Assembly: GCA_016758965.1 (NCBI GenBank)
Contig: JAEPRB010000009.1
Location: 310,001-374,000 of the forward strand
Reading direction: 5' to 3'
Length of the DNA: 64,000 nt
DNA from: Circinella minor
Taxonomy: Eukaryota; Mucoromycota; Mucoromycetes; Mucorales; Lichtheimiaceae
Of the stretch, positions 49,888 through 60,462 are shown piece by piece (position 1 is the first letter of the stretch; each line of letters opens with the position of its first letter). The notes beneath the pieces were generated by a model. That model saw only the letters and a list, made by a program, of their open reading frames with translations, was not told the origin of the DNA and searched no databases. The translations under genes were made by a program, and so were the position numbers.

Positions 49888-50378
49888 ATGGCTAGCAAAC
49901 GAGTATTTTCAGAACAAATCTTGGCACGATTGACAAAGCCATTGACAGAAGCTGATGTCAAGCCACAATTTATTTTTAATGAAGCTAAACAAAAGAGTTT
50001 CTGGAGACCTCCTCAGGTTAGCTTAAGAGTTCAAAATGATTTACGCAAGGCATGCATTCAACAAGGTATCGATCCACTTTCCATTGGCTTGCCTTTTGTA
50101 CAACCACGAAAACCACTTCGAACAAAACCCAACAAACTCGAAAAACACGAACGTACACGTGCAGAACGTCAAGAAACAATTCGCAAAAATGTCGAGAAAA
50201 TGCCAGAAACCATTCAAGCTTGGAAGGAGGTAACAGAAAAAATTGTTTTATATGTGTTGGATATAAGCACACGTTTTTATATGTTGGAGAAAAGGATACT
50301 TACTCTTATTATTTATTTATTTTTTAATAGGACAAACTCAAGGAAGCAGCAAAACAAAAATCATCATTGCCGTTCTAA
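49888..50378 (+). CDS. MRPL25: mitochondrial large ribosomal subunit protein mL59 (MRPL25 family)
   Basis: Two exons, 49888-50229 and 50331-50378, phase 0, giving 129 residues. The protein is basic, with a pattern expected of fungal mL59: an N-terminal helix (SEQILARLTKPLTEADVK), then FWRPPQVSLRVQNDLRKAC, then GIDPLSIGLPFVQPRKPLR, and a long basic helix (KHERTRAERQETIRKNV) ending in a Lys-rich tail. The protein would be part of the mitochondrial ribosome large subunit. Recognition is from the W-P-P-SLR-Q core and length, without a search. It converges on ATG6, with only 188 bases between the two stop codons. Confidence 0.75.
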
Positions 50379-50566
50379 AGAAAAAAAAAAGTACTATAAT
50401 ATATTATATAAAAACACATGGCCACATACAACACATATTCTCTCTGTTTTTCTCTTTCTCTCTTTGTATAGATTCGCAATAATAATAAAAAGAAGCATTA
50501 TTTTTTATTCATTTAATAATAACCCAGTGATATACAATTATACAATTATAATAATAAAAATAGTTT

Positions 50567-52510
50567 CTATGATTCTTCAACAGCAACATTAGCTCTACTA
50601 GCAAATACAAGAACCCATTTCATATTGGTCAACATGTATTTCAATGCTTTTGTCCATAGTTCATCTTGATTGAATTGAACTCGTATCGATAAATCACCAA
50701 TTTTATCCTTATGAATACGATAAGGGAAACGCAAGCTTCTATCTCGTTCTTCAGCAAAATCTGTTAATTGTTTAAGACAATTTAAAATAGCAACCATCGC
50801 ATGGTCCAGTCGTCGATTTAAAAACATTCGATTTAATCCAAATTCATTTGATCCATACCTATATATTTCATATACACAATAACTATAAGTATCCTTTGAA
50901 AAGAAAAACAACGCATCTGACAACAAGCACATGAAACTTACAATTCATAGGATAAAACAGTATCGCCATCCACTTTTTCTACTCGAGAGAAAGACCCCAT
51001 AGGTACTAGTCGATATCTATTTAAGACAAAAAAAAAAGAATAACTAATTAGTATTGTTCGGTTTTTTATTTATTTATTTTTGAAATTTAAATCCATAATA
51101 AAATAAACATACGTATGGAATTGAAATTTGAGTTTATTGGCAACAGTATATAACAATAATAACGTTTGACCCCAAGCAGCGTTTATTTCACTCCACTCTA
51201 CCTAATTTATAAATAATCAAAAATTTAGTATAAATTCATATATCTATTCAACCATATTTTCTTTTTTATATTAATAATCATAACAACAAGATGACCCTAT
51301 TACCGGTTGAGAACTAAGTCGACCTAATCTAAATCCATTAATTGTGCCAAATGGACCTTCTTGGGAAATAGAAAAAGCATCATTATACACGACTGTCTTT
51401 TGCAATCTTTCATATTGTTTGACATCATGATCGTATTTAAGATTAATGGAGGCTCGTTCGCTTTGATAATTTTCCAACTTGAGTTCATAATCATTATATT
51501 GTTCCCAAAATTGATGTTCACGATTTTCCAAGGATTTCATTTCTGCTTCCAATTCTTCCATTTCTTTATTTACCGCTTCGTGTTCTTCTTTTGCTTTGGC
51601 TAGATCTGATAATGCCTCTTGTTCAGCTAATTTCAATTCATGTACTTGTTGTTCCAACTCTTTGAGTTCATCATCTGTAATACGTCCTTCTTTGACTTTT
51701 TCCAAGTATTCAATGTAACAATCACGTTCCAATCCAACATCTTCCAATTGTTTTTCAAGACTTTCCAATAACATATCGGTACATTCTTGACACATTGGAT
51801 GATCAACACTAGATCGCGACGACATGACGTTAAATAAACGACCTGCAACACGAAGCCGATGAGATAAACTATTATTACGTGATGCATTATTATCATTCGT
51901 CGTTATTGAAGATGGTTGTGCGGAACTATTACTATTATTATGATTATTTGATCTCGTGATTTGTTGTTGCTGTGAAGATGATACAGAGAAAGAGGATGAT
52001 CCTACTGTACTTGTTTGCCCCACTTGTCCTGTTGTAGTCGTAGCAGTAGTTGGTGTTCCTGACGTTGAAGGAGATAACGAACTACTACTTGTAGTATTTT
52101 GACCACCGAGTTGTGAACGTGTTAAAACGACAAACGATTCCGACGGTAAAGGAAAACTTTCTTTTTGTTGTTGCTGTTGTTTCTTGGTAGTAGTTGATTT
52201 TACATTACTTTTAATGCCGACAAGTCTTTTACTAACAGGTTCAACTGTATCGGTATATCGTGCTTTACTTCGTCGTAATTGTTGTTGGTATTGTTCTTCA
52301 GCTGAAAGCGGAGCTATATACAACAGATAGAAAAAAGTTAAATTCATGTCTGCGTACATCTCTCCCATCGTTTATATAAAAGAAACAGAAAAAAAAAAGG
52401 TAAAGTATATTGTATTTACCTACAAGTAACTCAGTTGCAGCTGAATCGAGATCATTGAGGGTATCATCAATACGTAATGGTTGTTTGCATCGTTGACAAT
52501 TGAATGCCAT
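50567..52510 (-). CDS. ATG6: Beclin-1/ATG6 (VPS30) autophagy protein
   Basis: Five exons on minus: 52510-52420, 52313-51304, 51201-51113, 51016-50942 and 50858-50567, in phase, about 518 residues. ATG6 is a subunit of the class III phosphatidylinositol 3-kinase complexes for autophagy and vacuolar sorting (family knowledge). The N-terminus [16 protein letters not shown] and the later [17 protein letters not shown] provide two CxxC pairs, as in Beclin. Between them is a long disordered Ser/Thr/Gln/Asn insert (about residues 60-190). A strong coiled coil follows ([19 protein letters not shown] onwards). The BARA/ECD domain includes [49 protein letters not shown] and [12 protein letters not shown] near the end. 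It is complete. Confidence 0.94.
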
Positions 52511-53473
52511 AGTTTTTAAGTGAAATAAAAAAAAAGGTATAAGCTCGGAAAAAGATGTATTTCTTATTCCCCGCAGCATATTATGTTTTGCTGCATTATA
52601 AACTTCTCTGTTTATCAGCAGATCAATCAAACCCACCCTACTTATAAAATCATCATTTATCGTGATAATTGGAATTATTTTGTCACTCGTCCTTTTCTTT
52701 GTAGATTTGATAAAATAGTCTTTCACACACCCTGTTCAAATGATTATCGATGATCTGGTAACACATGGATTATTATGAAAAAAAATGCTAAAAAAGCTTA
52801 CTTTTATTCCATATCTCCTCGAAACAAACCGTAACACTATTACCGATGTTGCTAATTTTTTTTTCGGAAGATAGTTATGTTATAATTATGAGGTTCAAAG
52901 CCATGCCTTTTTACATTCTTTGAGCTATATCATTGCATTTTGCTGCTACTTGACCATAATAATAATACTTCCATCATTATAACCCAAATCTTCTTTTTTT
53001 TTTCTTATCAAAAAGAAAGACCTTTCACTGGTTTATAATACATTACATATAGTTTAATATATTCTATAGCAACAAGTGACAAGTGCAGAATAAATCTTCA
53101 GTCATGGAATATTAAGCATCAGCCGCTTAATATGACTCTTTGAAAATATATAAAGTATGAAATAAATAATTATAAATCTACTATCTTATTAATTGTTATA
53201 TCTTTGAAAAAAAATTATTTACTTGACTACAATATTACCATAGCAACCACTTTAATACGGGTGGAGTATTTTCATGCCTTTTTGAGTAACACAAGCTTTC
53301 TTTTTTTTTGGGGGGGGGCTCTCTTGCCCGCCCAACTTTTTGGTGGCTTTGATTTAACAGAGCCACCAAGACCGACTGGTTCGCAAACGAAAGAAAAAAA
53401 AAAGTTGGAAACAACAGTTTTTTTTTTTTTTCTTGTTCCGCCATTCTCTCTACCATATTCATTTAATTCAACC
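52511..53473. other. ATG6-NOP56 divergent promoter region
   Basis: ATG6 and NOP56 are transcribed away from each other from this 963-base spacer. Near NOP56 it holds a G run at 53310-53318, T/A runs, and a perfect 9-base inverted repeat (TTGGTGGCT at 53340-53348 and AGCCACCAA at 53361-53369, 12-base loop). The repeat is about 105 bases upstream of the NOP56 ATG and could be a protein-binding site or leader hairpin. Confidence 0.5.
53340..53369. promoter_or_regulatory. inverted repeat upstream of NOP56
   Basis: A perfect 9-base stem with a 12-base spacer, GC-rich in an AT-rich promoter, flanked by homopolymer tracts. A binding site or a 5' leader hairpin are both possible; no known motif is matched. 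Confidence 0.3.
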
Positions 53474-55300
53474 ATGGTATGTTTATATAACATATTATAT
53501 AATTTGTAGTTTTTTTTATTTCAACATGTTTTAATAACATAATTTATTCACTTTTAATGTATATAGGCAACCCACGTGTTGTTTGAATCAGCTTCCGGCT
53601 ACGCTTTATTCGAACGAGTTCAGTCTGAAGAGATTGGTGCTAAATTAGAACAAGTTCAAAAGAACGTTTCAGATCTTGCCAAATTCGGTCAAACTGTTAA
53701 GCTCAAGTCATTCTCTCCCTTTAAGAGTGCTGCCGATGCTTTGGAAAATGCTAACGATGTTTCCGAAGGTAAAAAAAAAAAATCAACAATGACTAAAAAA
53801 GAAAACTTTTTGACAAGCCCGCACTTTATGTGTCAAAATTAAAATTCGTTTGAATGAAAAAAACAAACCAACCAAAAAAAAAATTCTCTTATTTTTCTGA
53901 TATATTAGGTATTGTCAACGATTCACTCAAGGCATTCCTTGAATTAAACTTACCAAAGCCTGGTAAGAAGAGCAAGGTTCAATTGGGTGTATCCGAAAAG
54001 AACTTGGCTGGTGCTATCAAAGGCGAATGTGGATTCGAATGTACTACCGATGAAGTTGTACAAGAATTAGTCCGTGGTATTCGTTTATGGTCTGACAAAT
54101 TGTTGGCTCAATTGAAGGAAGGTGATCTTGAAAAAGCTCAATTAGGTTTGGGTCACAGTTACTCTCGTGCCAAGGTAAAGTTCAACGTCAACCGTTCCGA
54201 TAACATGATCATTCAAGCCATTGCTCTTTTGGATCAATTGGATAAAGATGTCAATACCTTTGCTATGCGTGTCAAAGAATGGTACTCTTGGCATTTCCCT
54301 GAATTGGTCAAGATTGTTAGTGATAACTACAAATATGCCAAGTTGGTTAAGGTTATCAAGAACAAAGCTGATATCAAAGAAGAACATTTGGAACCTATTG
54401 CTGAAATTGTAGATGAAGATGAAAGTATTGCACAACAAATTATTGATGCTGCTCGTGCTTCCATGGGTACCGATATCTCACCCGTCGATATGATCAACGT
54501 TTTGAACTTTGCCGACCGTGTCATTAGTTTGGCTGATTACCGTAAGAAGTTACATGAATACTTGATCTCCAAGATGAGTCATGTTGCTCCTAACTTGGCT
54601 GCTTTGATTGGTGAAGTCGTTGGTGCTCGTTTAATTTCTCATGCTGGTTCTCTTACAAACTTGTCGAAATATCCTGCTTCCACTCTTCAAATTTTGGGTG
54701 CTGAAAAGGCTCTTTTCCGTGCTTTGAAGACAAAGGGTAATACTCCCAAGTATGGTCTTATTTATAACTCTTCCTTCATTGGTCGTGCTGGTACCAAGAA
54801 CAAGGGTCGTATGTCTCGTTACCTTGCTAACAAATGTACTATTGCTTCCCGTATCGATTGTTTCACAGGTATGAAATACTTTTTTTTAAAAAAAAAATTC
54901 AATGAAAAAAATATATGTAGAAGGATTGAAAAGTTAACTTTTAATAATTAATTATTTAGATCTTCCTTCTGATAAGTTTGGTCAAGCACTTCGACAACAA
55001 GTTGAAGAACGTTTAGCATTCTTTGATTCTGGAGCTACACCTGAAAAGAATGTTGATGTTATGAAGCGTGTTATTGATTCAATTGATGATGATGAAGAAG
55101 TTGCAGTACCAGAAGAACCAGTTAAGGCTGGTGTTAAGCGTACTGCTGAAGAACCTGCTGAAGAAGCTACAAAGGAAAAGAAGGCAAAGAAGGATAAGAA
55201 GGAAAAGAAGGATAAATCTGAAAAGAAGGATAAGTCTGAAAAGAAAGAAAAGAAGGAAAAGAAGGAGAAAAAGGAAAAGAAGAAGAAGAATAAGGATTAA
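53474..55300 (+). CDS. NOP56: nucleolar protein NOP56, box C/D snoRNP core
   Basis: Four exons: 53474-53476, 53567-53768, 53909-54868 and 54960-55300, in phase, 501 residues. The first exon is the ATG alone; the next opens [18 protein letters not shown], which completes the usual NOP56 start, and no other ATG would. NOP56 scaffolds box C/D snoRNPs for rRNA 2'-O-methylation and processing (family knowledge). Domains in order: the N-terminal NOP5NT region (to about residue 70); the NOSIC/coiled-coil region with [16 protein letters not shown]; and the Nop domain with [40 protein letters not shown] and [16 protein letters not shown]. The C-terminus is a KKEKK/KKDKSE tail. Codon use is visibly more biased (GGT, GCT, AAG) than in neighbours, as expected for a highly expressed gene. 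Confidence 0.96.
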
Positions 55301-56518
55301 GTTATTTAATAGTTTTCATTCACATAAATTTTCCTCACTTAAAAAATCTCTCTTATCTCTTTTTTTTTTATCGATCTGCTGTTTTTCCCATCCCCCATTT
55401 ATTCATGTAAAACTCAAAACTACAACAACCTTTTTTTACGCATTTATCTTTTTTATATTTTTTTCTTCGTTTTTATAGTGCTTTTTTTTTACTCTTTTCT
55501 CTATATTATTTTTTTTGCATTGCATCCCAAAACAACTTGTATACAAATTAAACTTTTTTTATCTTTTTTGATGTAATTTATGATTGTTAAGAGTTTTTTT
55601 TTTTTTTTTTTTTATATCAAATCATGTTTTTAACGTGCAGTATATTATTTATATTTATATATGATTCATGTTTATCATTCATTATATATATAAACTGTGG
55701 ATCTAATGGTAATGATGCAAAGATATGCTATAACATGTGATTGCTGTTATTATTATAAAAAGGAAACGGTTGAGGAGAACAAGAAAAAGTGATATGACAT
55801 AATATTTGAAAGGATCGTTTCACAAAAGGGAAAAAAGGGGTGGCAACCAACGTCTTTTTAATCTGTCAAAAGTTTTGATATACAATGTTGAAATATATGG
55901 AGGTATATACAAACAATATATCATAGTCAAATATGTCTTTTATTGTAATAAGCCAATTTATGGGCTGAGTGACCTAATAGATAATTATATAAGTTTAATA
56001 GAATTTCTATTGCCAACTTCTGCTCTATGGTTTATAACATAAAAAGTTACTAATTGGCGTAAAAAAAATCAGGGATGAAGAAAGAAGGAGAGAGAGAGAG
56101 AAGGGGGGGGTGAAGGGTTGTTATATAAATACTTAATTTATTAATATTAAAAGCGTGTTTAGTTAAAAAAAATGGGACTCATGATTACGTATAATTAAGA
56201 GAAGGCTTATGGAATGAAAAAAAAATACAAATTCATTGTATCACGAGATCTCTTTATGTGCTGTAAATGTTGTACTTTTTAAAAAATGCCACTGCATTTT
56301 TATTTGGTTTCATATTTTTTTTTTTGTGTTCAGGATGCCGAGAAAATCTTTCTTTCTTTCTTTTTCTCTTTTTTTTTTTTTTCTCTTTTTTTTTTTTTTC
56401 CTTTATTTTTTCCTTTTTACGTACACTTACACTTATACAGAAAGATTTACACGAATACAAATCAAATACTTCTTTAAACAAATATTTTTTTTTATATCTT
56501 TATGATTTTATTATAATA
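55301..56518. other. intergenic with a long pyrimidine tract
   Basis: Holds the NOP56 3' end (T-rich, with a poly-T run at about 55591-55611) and the upstream region of the SRPBCC-like gene. Open frames here are artefacts of homopolymers. A (GA)n/G run lies at about 56085-56111. Confidence 0.5.
56343..56421 (+). promoter_or_regulatory. C/T-only tract upstream of the SRPBCC-like gene
   Basis: About 80 bases made almost only of T and C, ending about 100 bases before the ATG at 56519. Long pyrimidine tracts commonly lie just upstream of the transcription start in fungal promoters, so this probably marks the core promoter. Inference from position and composition only. Confidence 0.35.
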
Positions 56519-57385
56519 ATGGATCAACTGGTAAATTCTATTCAACAAACTTATGAATCTGCTAGTTTATCTTCTTTGATTCTTTTGGAACTCTTTTTAT
56601 TCGCCATATGTATACATTGTTGTTTACCGCAGCGACACCGTCAAGCCCGTACTATTAAACTCGCCACATCCACTGATCATGTTTGGAATGTTTTAATGGA
56701 TATACATCGATACCCTCAATGGCGTTCACATGTTGTAAGTGTTCAATCATTATTGGGACAACAACACTTGGAATATGTTGCACGAACACGACAACATCTT
56801 GAACATAAACAAAATCCAGCAACTACAGCAAAAACTTTAAATTCAACACGCGTACGAGCCATTGATATGAATCGAATTAATGATACAACACTCATTCGAA
56901 CTGATCGAGCAACAAAAGTTACCTCATCTAAATCATCACCATCACCATCATCATTACCATCATTATCGTTATCGAATAATGGAACAGTACAAAACAAAGG
57001 ACAACAACAAGAGCTTAAATTCCCTCGATCATCCTTTGAAAGAGAATGGGAAATACATGTTCGACCAACGGACAGTAACAACAATGATGGTAATAATAAT
57101 GAAGGTGAAAGTTGCTTACTTACATTGATTGAAACTGTTCGAAGTGAAGGATATTTAGCACGTTGGCTTGGACCTATCTTTGGAGGATTCCACAGAGTAT
57201 CGCAACGATTTTTATTGGATTTGGTACGAGAAGTTGATCGACAACAAAAACAACGTGTATTGCTGGATAATGAAGCATTATGTGAATCACCCGTTTCATT
57301 AATACAACATCATCAGCAGCAGCATCATCATCATCATAAACAACATGTACTGAATGGAGTGTATAGTACAGCTGTAACAGCATAA
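56519..57385 (+). CDS. membrane-anchored SRPBCC/START-like protein, single exon
   Basis: One open frame of 288 residues starting at the ATG after the long pyrimidine tract; a longer frame upstream is an artefact of the tract. A membrane segment (LILLELFLFAICIHCCL, about residues 21-37) is followed by RQARTIKLATSTDHVWNVL and MDIHRYPQWRSHVVSVQSLL. This is the characteristic opening strand and helix of SRPBCC (polyketide cyclase/START-like) lipid-binding folds. The fold is interrupted by a Ser/Pro- and Gln-rich insert (about residues 140-170), resumes with SFEREWEIHVRP and CLLTLIETVRSEGYLARWLG, and ends with a C-terminal helix and a His-rich tail. Likely a hydrophobic-ligand binder on a membrane; the ligand is unknown. 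It is the only long intronless gene in this part. Confidence 0.65.
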   Translation: MDQLVNSIQQTYESASLSSLILLELFLFAICIHCCLPQRHRQARTIKLATSTDHVWNVLMDIHRYPQWRSHVVSVQSLLGQQHLEYVARTRQHLEHKQNPATTAKTLNSTRVRAIDMNRINDTTLIRTDRATKVTSSKSSPSPSSLPSLSLSNNGTVQNKGQQQELKFPRSSFEREWEIHVRPTDSNNNDGNNNEGESCLLTLIETVRSEGYLARWLGPIFGGFHRVSQRFLLDLVREVDRQQKQRVLLDNEALCESPVSLIQHHQQQHHHHHKQHVLNGVYSTAVTA

Positions 57386-57668
57386 AACATGCATATTATA
57401 CTATATGTATGCAATTGCATTATCATATTATACCTTATTCTTAACTTTATAAAAGAATTATTCAACATTATCCACCATCGTACATATCCTCTTTTTCTCT
57501 CTTCAAAATCATTTTTAGGTATTATTATTAGTATTATATATATATCATCAAAAACTCTTCATCTCTTTTACTTTTTCTCTTCATTGATCATTCTAATAAC
57601 ACATAGTGAAAAAAAAATGTTTGGTATTTAAATTATATAATGGGAGTTATATACAAAAAAAAAATGAG

Positions 57669-58157
57669 TCATTGTTTGATATTTGCAAAATGGGTGGTAG
57701 TAGGAGTATTAATGGTACCATCATTATTATTCTTGGTATTATTATTAAAAGAATAAGTAGTAGTGGCAGTACGAGTAGTTTTTGATAACCCAACAAGTGA
57801 AATGGCATCTGCTAAATCGTTGGCTGATTTATTCATTTCTTTTCTTGCTTGTATTCTTGGCTTTGATATCGGAATGCGTGATGAGTGTTTATGTACACGT
57901 TCTCTTCTTTCTTTACATCGTCTTAAAAGTTCCCTTTGACTACTATTATTATTTTTATTATTTTGTGATTTCTTTTTAAGGTCAAACTTTTTATCAGTCA
58001 ACATCTTTGCTCTTGTTGTAGTAGTTGTTGTTGATGCTAAAGATGGTGAACGCCATGTATTAAAAGATTTATTATTGGTATTTGTTGAATTGTTGGTATT
58101 GTTATTATTATTATTATTTAGCCAGTGACTATTGTGATATTCCATTGGCAAAAGCAA
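57669..58157 (-). CDS. small basic Asn/Thr-rich protein of unknown function
   Basis: One open frame of 162 residues on minus; MEYHNSHWLNNN at 58145 is an alternative start. The N-terminus is a poly-Asn/Thr run, followed by a basic stretch (RELLRRCKERRERVHKHS, then RIPISKPRIQARKEM) that looks like a nuclear or nucleic-acid-binding segment. A short helix (KSANDLADAISLVGLSK) is the best candidate for a conserved motif. The tail is Asn/Thr-rich again. The family is not recognised. The gene converges on the SRPBCC-like gene with 283 bases between stops. Low complexity leaves some doubt that it is translated. Confidence 0.5.
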   Translation of the reverse strand: MLLPMEYHNSHWLNNNNNNNTNNSTNTNNKSFNTWRSPSLASTTTTTTRAKMLTDKKFDLKKKSQNNKNNNSSQRELLRRCKERRERVHKHSSRIPISKPRIQARKEMNKSANDLADAISLVGLSKTTRTATTTYSFNNNTKNNNDGTINTPTTTHFANIKQ

Positions 58158-58400
58158 ATAAAAAAAAAAAGAATAAAAAAAAAAACAGTTGATGCAGGAC
58201 TTTTTTTTTTTTGGCTCTGATTTCTAATCTCTGCAAGGTTTTGAAAAGTTGGAAATTTTATTAAAAGTACAGTGGGCTATAGATATTGTTGAAGGGTATA
58301 ATAATTTTGAATAGGGATGAAGATGTTGTGATATTGCAATTATTAGATAAATTGATACAGCGTTGGAAGTAAGTGTCAAGTTTTTCTCTGATATATCTTT

Positions 58401-58653
58401 CATCTTCAAAGTCCACTTTTTCAAATAAGGACGAAGAATTACAAGATTTTACCAGTGACAATGGTGAGGGCACCAACAGCAACAAGAGTACTAACATCGC
58501 TTGGGATGATGGCACTTCAATAACGAATAATACAACCATTGAAACAATGAACTTTTGGTAGCGTGGTAAGTCCAACAAAGATGTTGGTGATAAAAAAAAA
58601 AGAATCTTTACATAACATCATTAATATAAAATAGACCTTGAACATTGGGAGTA
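58401..58653 (+). pseudogene. truncated copy of the unknown gene at 6813-7760
   Basis: This plus-strand stretch aligns by eye with the reverse strand of about 7645-7405. Shared landmarks in order are TTTTTCAAATAAGGA, ATTACAAG, CCAGTGACAATGGT, AATAACACCACC/AATAATACAACC, GGTAAGT, then TTAATATAAAATAGACC and TTGAACATTGGGAGTA. It preserves exon 2, the donor, the intron and the start of exon 3 of that gene. An indel shifts the frame relative to the intact copy, and a TAG follows NFW before the donor. The copy stops after the first few codons of exon 3, about 90 bases before the palindrome begins. Divergence is around one base in five. Confidence 0.65.
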
Positions 58654-58743
58654 GTCGTTGGTCTATATTTCAAAGACGAGTAGTCTTTAGGAATTTAACA
58701 TAAAACAGCGACGTTTTTTTTTTGTCACCTGTACCTTGAAAGT

Positions 58744-60182
58744 TTGCTTAAAATAAAAACCGACTCTTCGGTTTCCTACAATAAAACATTTGCTTTTTAC
58801 TGATTATCATGACAACTACTTTCTATAATTAAAAAAGACACTCGATTCGAAATTGTTGCAAATTGTATTCGTGTTATTGTTTTTTGGAACAGTGTATCTA
58901 ATGTGGGGGGGGGCAGCTGCTGTTGCCTTCGCTGATACACTCTCTGCAGCTGTTAGAGATGAACGACCCCAAGTAATCAACATTTTACTTTCCATATCTC
59001 CCGCTCTTTTTCTATCTGCCTCTTTTTTAATTTTAATAAACATTTTTGTTTAATATATCAAACTATTTTACACAAAATTCCGTTTCAGCATTTGCTGTGT
59101 TACACTGCGAAGCGAGGCAAGAATAGATTGATCTTTATAATATTACTTTCACCCGGTATTCTATATCCTGGTGAACACATGCCGATAAAGCACACCACTG
59201 ACAATGTAATATTCACATTATATTCAACACTGTATGTTATGTTTGACTCGATGTCGTCAGCACCTGGTGATATTCATTCAGTATTACATCGTTGAGATCA
59301 TACAGAGAGTAGTAACAATATCGTAATTATTTCTATGACAACAAACAGAATATCATTGTAATTTAATATATATAAACCAGGAGTAATGAGTAACCAAAGT
59401 CAGGTTGAAAATTGGAAATTTTTATTGTAGGTTTTCAAAATAACAACAAGGATCCAAGTCATCCATTTGTTTTGCAGACAACGTTCGCAAATAGACTAAA
59501 TCTTGCTCCACCATGTATAGTAATTAAGAGTGCTAGTAGTAGTATATTAACAAATGCACCAGCACTGTGACATACTATTATTATGTTCCCAAAGACAAAC
59601 TACGCTTTTAATTCTTTTTTTATCCTTGTTGCTCTTAGTTTTATGCATCATGATATGATCGCCCGTGATTCGCGACAGGTACTTCCCTTGTGAGAGTGGT
59701 GAGATTTGATATAACTAGATCCACTGGATAAAGCAAAAACAATCCCAATCGCCCCACCTCAAAAGGCAGCACCATAAAAAATATAGCACCACACAATCAA
59801 CGCGGGGGGTGTCACAGCAGGGAAAGCTGTCAAGCTCATGGGATATGCTACAGACCGACCCCTCATATACCTTTCGAGTCCCTCAGTATATAACAGGTCT
59901 GGGTGTCACATTGCAGCCAAGATAGCTACGCTGTCAGGTCTGTTTTGTACATTGCGATGCATTTGGATCTTCTTGTATGATGGTTTCGAAACATTAGGTG
60001 CTAAATATTGATTTCGTTATAATTTAGTATTTGATTGTGCTATTGCAAATGAAAAAGTAGTCATACATTGATTAGAAAAAAAAAAAAGACACGATGATAA
60101 ACAAAATTTAATTCTAAATGTTGATGGTATTTCTAAATACAACTTACCAAGAATAAATCTAATCCGCTTGATTATCATAATA
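58744..60182 (+). repeat. left arm of a large imperfect palindrome
   Basis: Inverted partner of 62187-60463. The outer ~340 bases differ from the partner at many positions, with indels. From about 59080 inward the two arms are nearly identical, including the block ACTGCGAAGC...GATATTCATTCAGTATTAC. No transposase is seen. Open frames inside (59092-59295) are short and of unclear meaning. Confidence 0.85.
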
Positions 60183-60462
60183 ATCGCGTCATTGTGGAAA
60201 TGAAGATTAAAAATTCCAAAGGCGTAACACGCAGGACTTTTTTTTTACACACCCAAAAGTTGACTATGAAATTAAATAATATGTTACACAGAAAGCACAT
60301 ATAACTAGTGTTGTTACAGATAAAAGAAACTTTTTATTTATTTCATTACTTGTTCAGTATAATAAGAAAGCATTAATTTCATTCAACTTTTAATAAGATA
60401 AAGTGCCCTGGACATGAGTATATTGCCAGGTAAAAACGCAAAACCTTGGCGATTATTGCTCC
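60183..60462. other. unique spacer of the palindrome
   Basis: About 280 bases between the two arms, not repeated in either. AT-rich with no gene. The sequence flanking each arm junction differs (ATCGCGTCATTG on the left, CGCCAAGGTTTTGCG on the right), which argues against a simple fold-over assembly error. Confidence 0.6.

Noticed and set aside
53769..54959. Box C/D snoRNA inside NOP56 introns, as known in other eukaryotes
   Set aside because: Neither intron 2 nor intron 3 shows a convincing C box and D box pair with terminal stem; CTGA near the 3' end of intron 2 has no matching C box.
55140..55300. KKEKK/KKDKSE-coding repeat at the NOP56 end as a DNA satellite
   Set aside because: It is the ordinary lysine-rich C-terminal tail of NOP56 proteins, not an independent repeat.
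56267..56518. Upstream extension of the SRPBCC-like frame giving a 372-residue protein
   Set aside because: The extension is Phe/Leu/Ser-only text from the C/T tract. The ATG at 56519 directly precedes protein-like sequence.
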